Below, piece after piece: positions 60,555-64,000 of a stretch of 64,000 nt of DNA. Each line of letters opens with the position of its first letter. The first letter of the stretch is position 1. The stretch is from Defluviitaleaceae bacterium (lineage in GTDB: Bacteria > Bacillota > Clostridia > Lachnospirales > WRAX01), in contig WRBJ01000006.1 in assembly GCA_009784615.1 (NCBI GenBank), positions 1 to 64,000 on the forward strand. Reading direction: 5' to 3'. The position numbers and the translations under genes were made by a program. Below the pieces are notes generated by a model. It was not told the origin of the DNA and ran no database searches. It saw only the letters and a program-made list of their open reading frames with translations.

Positions 60555-60583
60555 TTGACAACTCGCTTTAGATGGTGTATTAT
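60555..60583 (+). promoter_or_regulatory. cheR promoter
   Basis: TTGACA (60555-60560), a 17-bp spacer and TATTAT (60578-60583). The -10 box lies downstream of the ATG at 60572, which rules that ATG out as the start. Confidence 0.65.
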
Positions 60584-60616
60584 AGATTAGAACAGGTTTT
60601 TTTACTTCGTGAGGGG

Positions 60617-61432
60617 TTGGACGCAATAGAGCTAAAAGAAACGGAATTTAGGCAAATAAGAGACTTTCTAAAGGAAAACTTTGGCATATCAATGGGTGAT
60701 GAAAAGCGCACATTGGTTTATTCTCGTTTACGTCCATTGTTGCGAGAAAAAGGTTTTTCTGATTTTTCACAGTTTATTGACTATGTAAAATCAGACAATT
60801 CGGGTGAAGCTAGCGTTGTTATGGCTAATCGTCTAACAACAAACCACACATTTTTTATGCGTGAGCCCGAACATTTCGAGCTTTTGGCAAAAGAAGCCCT
60901 GCCTTGGGTTGAAAACGAATTTGGGCGTGAAAAAGATTTACGTTTGTGGTGTGCGGCTTGCTCTAGCGGTGAAGAAGCATATACACTGCAAATGATAGTG
61001 AAAGATTATTTTGGTGACAAAGGCTGGAATACCGAGATTTTAGCAACAGATATTTCCGAAAAAGTGTTGTTGCAAGCCAGTAATGGTATATATTCGGGCG
61101 AGTCTTTGCGTGTGATGCCCAATGAATGGCTTAAAAAATACTTCACGCAATATGATAACGAAAATATGCGTGTGAAAGAAGAAATTAAACGGCAAGTAAC
61201 ATTTAGAAAATATAATTTGATGAATGAAACAATGCCATTTAAACGAAAATTTCACGTTATATTTTGCCGCAATGTAATGATTTATTTTGACAATGCTACA
61301 AGGGAACAAATGGCGAAAAGATTTTATGATATTTTAGAACCAGGCGGATGGCTTTTTATCGGACATTCCGAATCGCTATCCAGTGCCGATGTACCACTAA
61401 AATACGTACAACCTGCTGTGTATAGACGTTAA
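60617..61432 (+). CDS. cheR: Chemotaxis protein methyltransferase CheR
   Basis: A 271-residue enzyme that methylates chemoreceptor glutamates. The N-terminal helical domain (FRQIRDFLKENFGISM) precedes the AdoMet domain (LRLWCAACSSGEEAYTLQM near residue 115, ILATDISEKVL, FHVIFCRNVMIYFD). I place the start at TTG 60617; its GAGGGG is unusually close (no gap), but the ATG at 60572 lies upstream of the predicted transcription start. It leads cheR-cheA-cheW. Confidence 0.9.
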   Translation: MDAIELKETEFRQIRDFLKENFGISMGDEKRTLVYSRLRPLLREKGFSDFSQFIDYVKSDNSGEASVVMANRLTTNHTFFMREPEHFELLAKEALPWVENEFGREKDLRLWCAACSSGEEAYTLQMIVKDYFGDKGWNTEILATDISEKVLLQASNGIYSGESLRVMPNEWLKKYFTQYDNENMRVKEEIKRQVTFRKYNLMNETMPFKRKFHVIFCRNVMIYFDNATREQMAKRFYDILEPGGWLFIGHSESLSSADVPLKYVQPAVYRR

Positions 61433-61503
61433 TATAGCGGCGGTTGTTTGACATAAATATTGCAAATTATAACAATCACAAATGGAGATAACGGAGGTTA
61501 CTT

Positions 61504-63858
61504 ATGGCTGATTTCGACAGAGAATCAATGTTGGAAATGTTCTCGTTTGAGATGAACCAATTGGTTGACCAATTGGAGCAGACCATTATTGCAAGCGAGT
61601 CTGGTTTTTCTAGCGATTTTATTAACGAAGTTTTCCGCATTATGCATACCATAAAAGGGTCTGCGGCTATGATGCTTTTTGATACGATAGCAACAGCAAC
61701 ACATGCGGCGGAAGATTTATTCTTTTATTTGCGTGAGGAAAAACCGACAGATGTTAATTATTCCGAGCTAACCGACCACGTTTTGGCTTGTATGGACTTT
61801 ATTAAAGAAGAACTGGGCAAAATTGAGCAAGGAGTGCCTGTCAACGGCAACCCCGATAAGGTTGTGCAAGACATTACGGCGTTTTTGGCGGGCTTAAAAG
61901 GTGAAACGGTAGGTGAAGTAGCTGTTGCGACAGAAGAAGCAAAAGCAGCTGCGGCGGCGGAAATTACATCGCCATTTGGCAATCATCGTTATCGTGTTAA
62001 AATCCGTTTTGACGAAGAAGCACAAATGGAAAATGTTCGGGCTTTTGCTGTTATCAACAATTTAAAAGCATATACTCTTGGAATGGTTTGCGAGCCAGAA
62101 GATTTGACGAGCGAAGATGCAATTCCATTTATTCGTGTAAATGGTTTTACCGTCAGCTTTACATCAAATTACAGCTATGACACTATTTTTGACATACTTA
62201 ATAAAGGTGTGTATATACAAGATATTTTTCTTGAGGAGTATACAAAAGAAAATGAAGAAATGGAAGGGCTTAACAGCTTTGATGTTTTCTTAAAATTTGA
62301 TGAAGGTGCGCAAATGGAAAATGTGCGCGCTTACACTGTTGTAAATACCTTAAAGCCTTATGCAGACTATCTTTTGCATCATCCTGCTGACCTTTTGGAC
62401 GAAGGTGCGGCGGCTGTTATACAAACAAAAGGCTTGCATATAGACCTAGCAACAGCACAAAGTTACGATGATGTTTATGATTTATTAATGCAAACGATAT
62501 ATTTGAAAGAATTAAAAATCACACCTAAATATGGACAGGCGGCTGTGGCTACTGTTGCTGAAACTGTGCTTGCAGAAGATACAGCGATTGTTGCAAACGA
62601 TGTTCCTGCGGCGGCTTCTGCACCTGTTGTTGATAATGTTGCGGCGGATGCGCAGGCTTTAGCGGCAAGCGCAAACCCTGCGGCGGCAAAACGTTCTTCT
62701 GGGCAAGCTGTTATTTCTGTTAATGTTTCCAAATTGGACCAATTGCTTAAACTAATGGGCGAATTAGTTATTGTTGAGGCTATGGTTACGCAAAATCCAG
62801 AACTTGAAGGCTTACAGCTTGAAAACTTTCACCGTGAAGTGCGTCAGCTAAAGAAAATTATTAAAGATGTACAAGAAACCGTAATGACAATGCGCCTTGT
62901 ATCTCTTAGCGGCACATTCTTTAAAATGAACCGTATCGTGCGTGATATGTGCAAGGCATTAAATAAGGACTGTGTTCTTGACATTGTCGGTGAAAATACC
63001 GAAGTGGACAAGAATATTATTGAGCATATTGGCGACCCAATTATGCACATTGTGAGAAACAGCCTTGACCACGGTATAGAAACACCAGAGAAGAGACGTG
63101 CGGCTGGCAAACCAGAAAGAGGTCGCATTGTATTAGAAGCACGCAATGCAGGCAGTGAAGTTTGGATTATTATCGAAGATGACGGTGCGGGTCTTAACAA
63201 AGACCGCATTATGGATAAAGCACGTGCAAACGGGCTATTGAAAAAACCTGAAAACGAATATACCGACCGTGAAATTTTCCAATTTATATTTATGCCAGGC
63301 TTTAGCACAAACGAAGTCGTAACAAGCTATAGCGGTCGTGGCGTTGGCATGGACGTTGTTAATAAGAATCTCGAGTTTGTCGGAGGTTCGGTGGTTGTAG
63401 ATTCTGCTCCAGGCGAAGGTTCTGTATTTACAATGAAAATACCTTTAACACTTGCTATTATTGAAGGTATGATTATTAAGGCGGCTGGTGCAAAATACAC
63501 CATCCCAATTGTGTCTATCAGAGATTCGTTCCGTCCAAACCCAGAAGACATCTTTATGGACCCCAACGGAAACGAGATGATAACAGTGCGTGGCGACCAT
63601 TATAATGTGGTGCGCTTGCACGAGTTCTTTGGACTTGAAGGCGAAGTGAAAGAAACCAAAGATGGCATAATGATGATTATCGAAAATGGCGATGACGCTG
63701 TGTGCTTGTTCGTTGATGACCTTATCGGCGAGCAACAGGTTGTTGTAAAATCTATACCGAAATACATTAAAAAAATACGTGGTGTTTCGGGATGTACATT
63801 GCTTGGTAATGGCGAAATCAGCCTAATTATTGATGTCGCCGGATTCTTTGATAAATAG
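61504..63858 (+). CDS. cheA: Chemotaxis histidine kinase CheA with duplicated P2-like domain
   Basis: A 784-residue kinase that phosphorylates CheY and CheB. The Hpt domain has the phospho-His in FRIMHTIKGSAAMM near residue 48. Two homologous ~90-residue domains follow, marked FDEEAQMENVRAF and FDEGAQMENVRAY. An Ala-rich linker, P3 dimerisation helices (SVNVSKLDQLLKLMGELV), the ATPase (NSLDHGIETPEKR, DDGAGLN, FSTNEVVTSYSGRGVGMDVV) and a CheW-like domain complete it. The ribosome site is ACGGAGG. Confidence 0.95.
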   Translation: MADFDRESMLEMFSFEMNQLVDQLEQTIIASESGFSSDFINEVFRIMHTIKGSAAMMLFDTIATATHAAEDLFFYLREEKPTDVNYSELTDHVLACMDFIKEELGKIEQGVPVNGNPDKVVQDITAFLAGLKGETVGEVAVATEEAKAAAAAEITSPFGNHRYRVKIRFDEEAQMENVRAFAVINNLKAYTLGMVCEPEDLTSEDAIPFIRVNGFTVSFTSNYSYDTIFDILNKGVYIQDIFLEEYTKENEEMEGLNSFDVFLKFDEGAQMENVRAYTVVNTLKPYADYLLHHPADLLDEGAAAVIQTKGLHIDLATAQSYDDVYDLLMQTIYLKELKITPKYGQAAVATVAETVLAEDTAIVANDVPAAASAPVVDNVAADAQALAASANPAAAKRSSGQAVISVNVSKLDQLLKLMGELVIVEAMVTQNPELEGLQLENFHREVRQLKKIIKDVQETVMTMRLVSLSGTFFKMNRIVRDMCKALNKDCVLDIVGENTEVDKNIIEHIGDPIMHIVRNSLDHGIETPEKRRAAGKPERGRIVLEARNAGSEVWIIIEDDGAGLNKDRIMDKARANGLLKKPENEYTDREIFQFIFMPGFSTNEVVTSYSGRGVGMDVVNKNLEFVGGSVVVDSAPGEGSVFTMKIPLTLAIIEGMIIKAAGAKYTIPIVSIRDSFRPNPEDIFMDPNGNEMITVRGDHYNVVRLHEFFGLEGEVKETKDGIMMIIENGDDAVCLFVDDLIGEQQVVVKSIPKYIKKIRGVSGCTLLGNGEISLIIDVAGFFDK

Positions 63859-63869
63859 GAGGAAGCTAA

Positions 63870-64000
63870 ATGAGTGTTACAATGGATAACGATTTTATGG
63901 CGGAAGACCGCTCTGCGGCAGATATTACTCGTAATTTGTATCTTTCTTTTATCATTGAAGAAGAGCAATATGCCGTGGAAATTAGCAGTATAAAAGAAAT
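63870..64000 (+). CDS. cheW: CheW chemotaxis coupling protein, partial at window edge
   Basis: The first 43 codons are present: a variable lead (MSVTMDNDFMAEDRSAAD) then NLYLSFIIEEEQYAVEISSIKE, the start of a CheW domain. CheW links receptors to CheA. The ATG follows TAGGAGGAAG, 11 nt after cheA. The gene continues past the right edge. Confidence 0.88.
   Translation, partial: MSVTMDNDFMAEDRSAADITRNLYLSFIIEEEQYAVEISSIKE

Noticed and set aside
60572-60616. ATG 60572 as the cheR start
   Set aside because: The best promoter places the -10 box at 60578-60583, downstream of this ATG, and there is no ribosome site before it.

Overview
The window is a chromosomal segment of a low-to-moderate GC, Gram-positive-type bacterium, most likely class Clostridia and plausibly order Lachnospirales. 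The evidence is the gene set and gene order: ylxM-ffh-rpsP-khpA-rimM-trmD, ireB-ruvX-DUF1292-rnj-mltG, sepF-yggT, a nadD-yqeK fusion, a CBS-containing family II pyrophosphatase, a folate ECF S-component under a THF riboswitch, and several secreted stalk-domain proteins. Consensus sigma-A promoters (TTGACA, 17 bp, TATAAT) are frequent and TTG and GTG starts are common. A Cse60-like ORF hints at sporulation ancestry and cheR-cheA-cheW indicates chemotaxis. No phage, IS transposase, plasmid function or CRISPR array was seen. No species is claimed.

Layout. 0-2.5 kb: a MITE-like palindromic repeat, then topB (minus). 2.5-7.5 kb: an unusual intergenic region with a 3 x 19-bp tandem repeat, then an Mrp/Mbh-type cation/proton antiporter operon (E, F, G, DUF4040-MnhB fusion, C, D). 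7.6-11.6 kb: a small membrane protein, a MATE exporter and an Fe-S operon iscR-nifS-nifU. 11.6-18 kb: a yjfB-like gene, a secreted stalk protein, and minus-strand feoAB, folT (THF riboswitch) and folC with a 28-bp palindrome over its promoter. 18-25.5 kb: ligA, smpB, an S41 peptidase, dprA, topA and a Nif3-like gene. 25.5-31.1 kb: a lipoprotein, two cupins, a soluble CBS pyrophosphatase and a membrane pyrophosphatase. 31.2-36.5 kb: an orphan DNA methyltransferase without a standard start, a rhomboid protease, a C_GCAxxG_C_C protein, tRNA-Sec, a frameshifted adhesin-like gene, a second copy of the repeat, and selD read through an in-frame UGA. 36.5-51.4 kb: core information-processing and cell-envelope genes on the plus strand. 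51.4-60.5 kb: a frameshifted ORF, a divergent GyrB/ParE-like protein, a flavodoxin-like protein, a stalk protein, an operon joining a TM1266-type hydrogenase regulator to an ABC importer, a 5'-truncated AraC/GyrI gene and tmcAL. 60.5-64 kb: cheR, cheA and the start of cheW.

How the genes work together. The strongest regulatory signal is a shared motif (core TTACTAGGA) found at the promoters of iscR, feoA and the TM1266/ABC operon. The iscR and feoA copies sit in dyads that resemble the IscR type-1 site. This suggests one Fe-S-sensing Rrf2 regulon covering Fe-S assembly, ferrous iron import and an importer linked to [FeFe]-hydrogenase. tRNA-Sec and a Sec-containing selD about 2 kb apart show that the organism decodes UGA as selenocysteine. 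Two pyrophosphatases and an Mrp antiporter with a single large subunit point to PPi- and ion-gradient-based energetics. Several reading-frame breaks fall in or beside homopolymer runs, so assembly error, phase variation and true decay must be separated by looking at reads.
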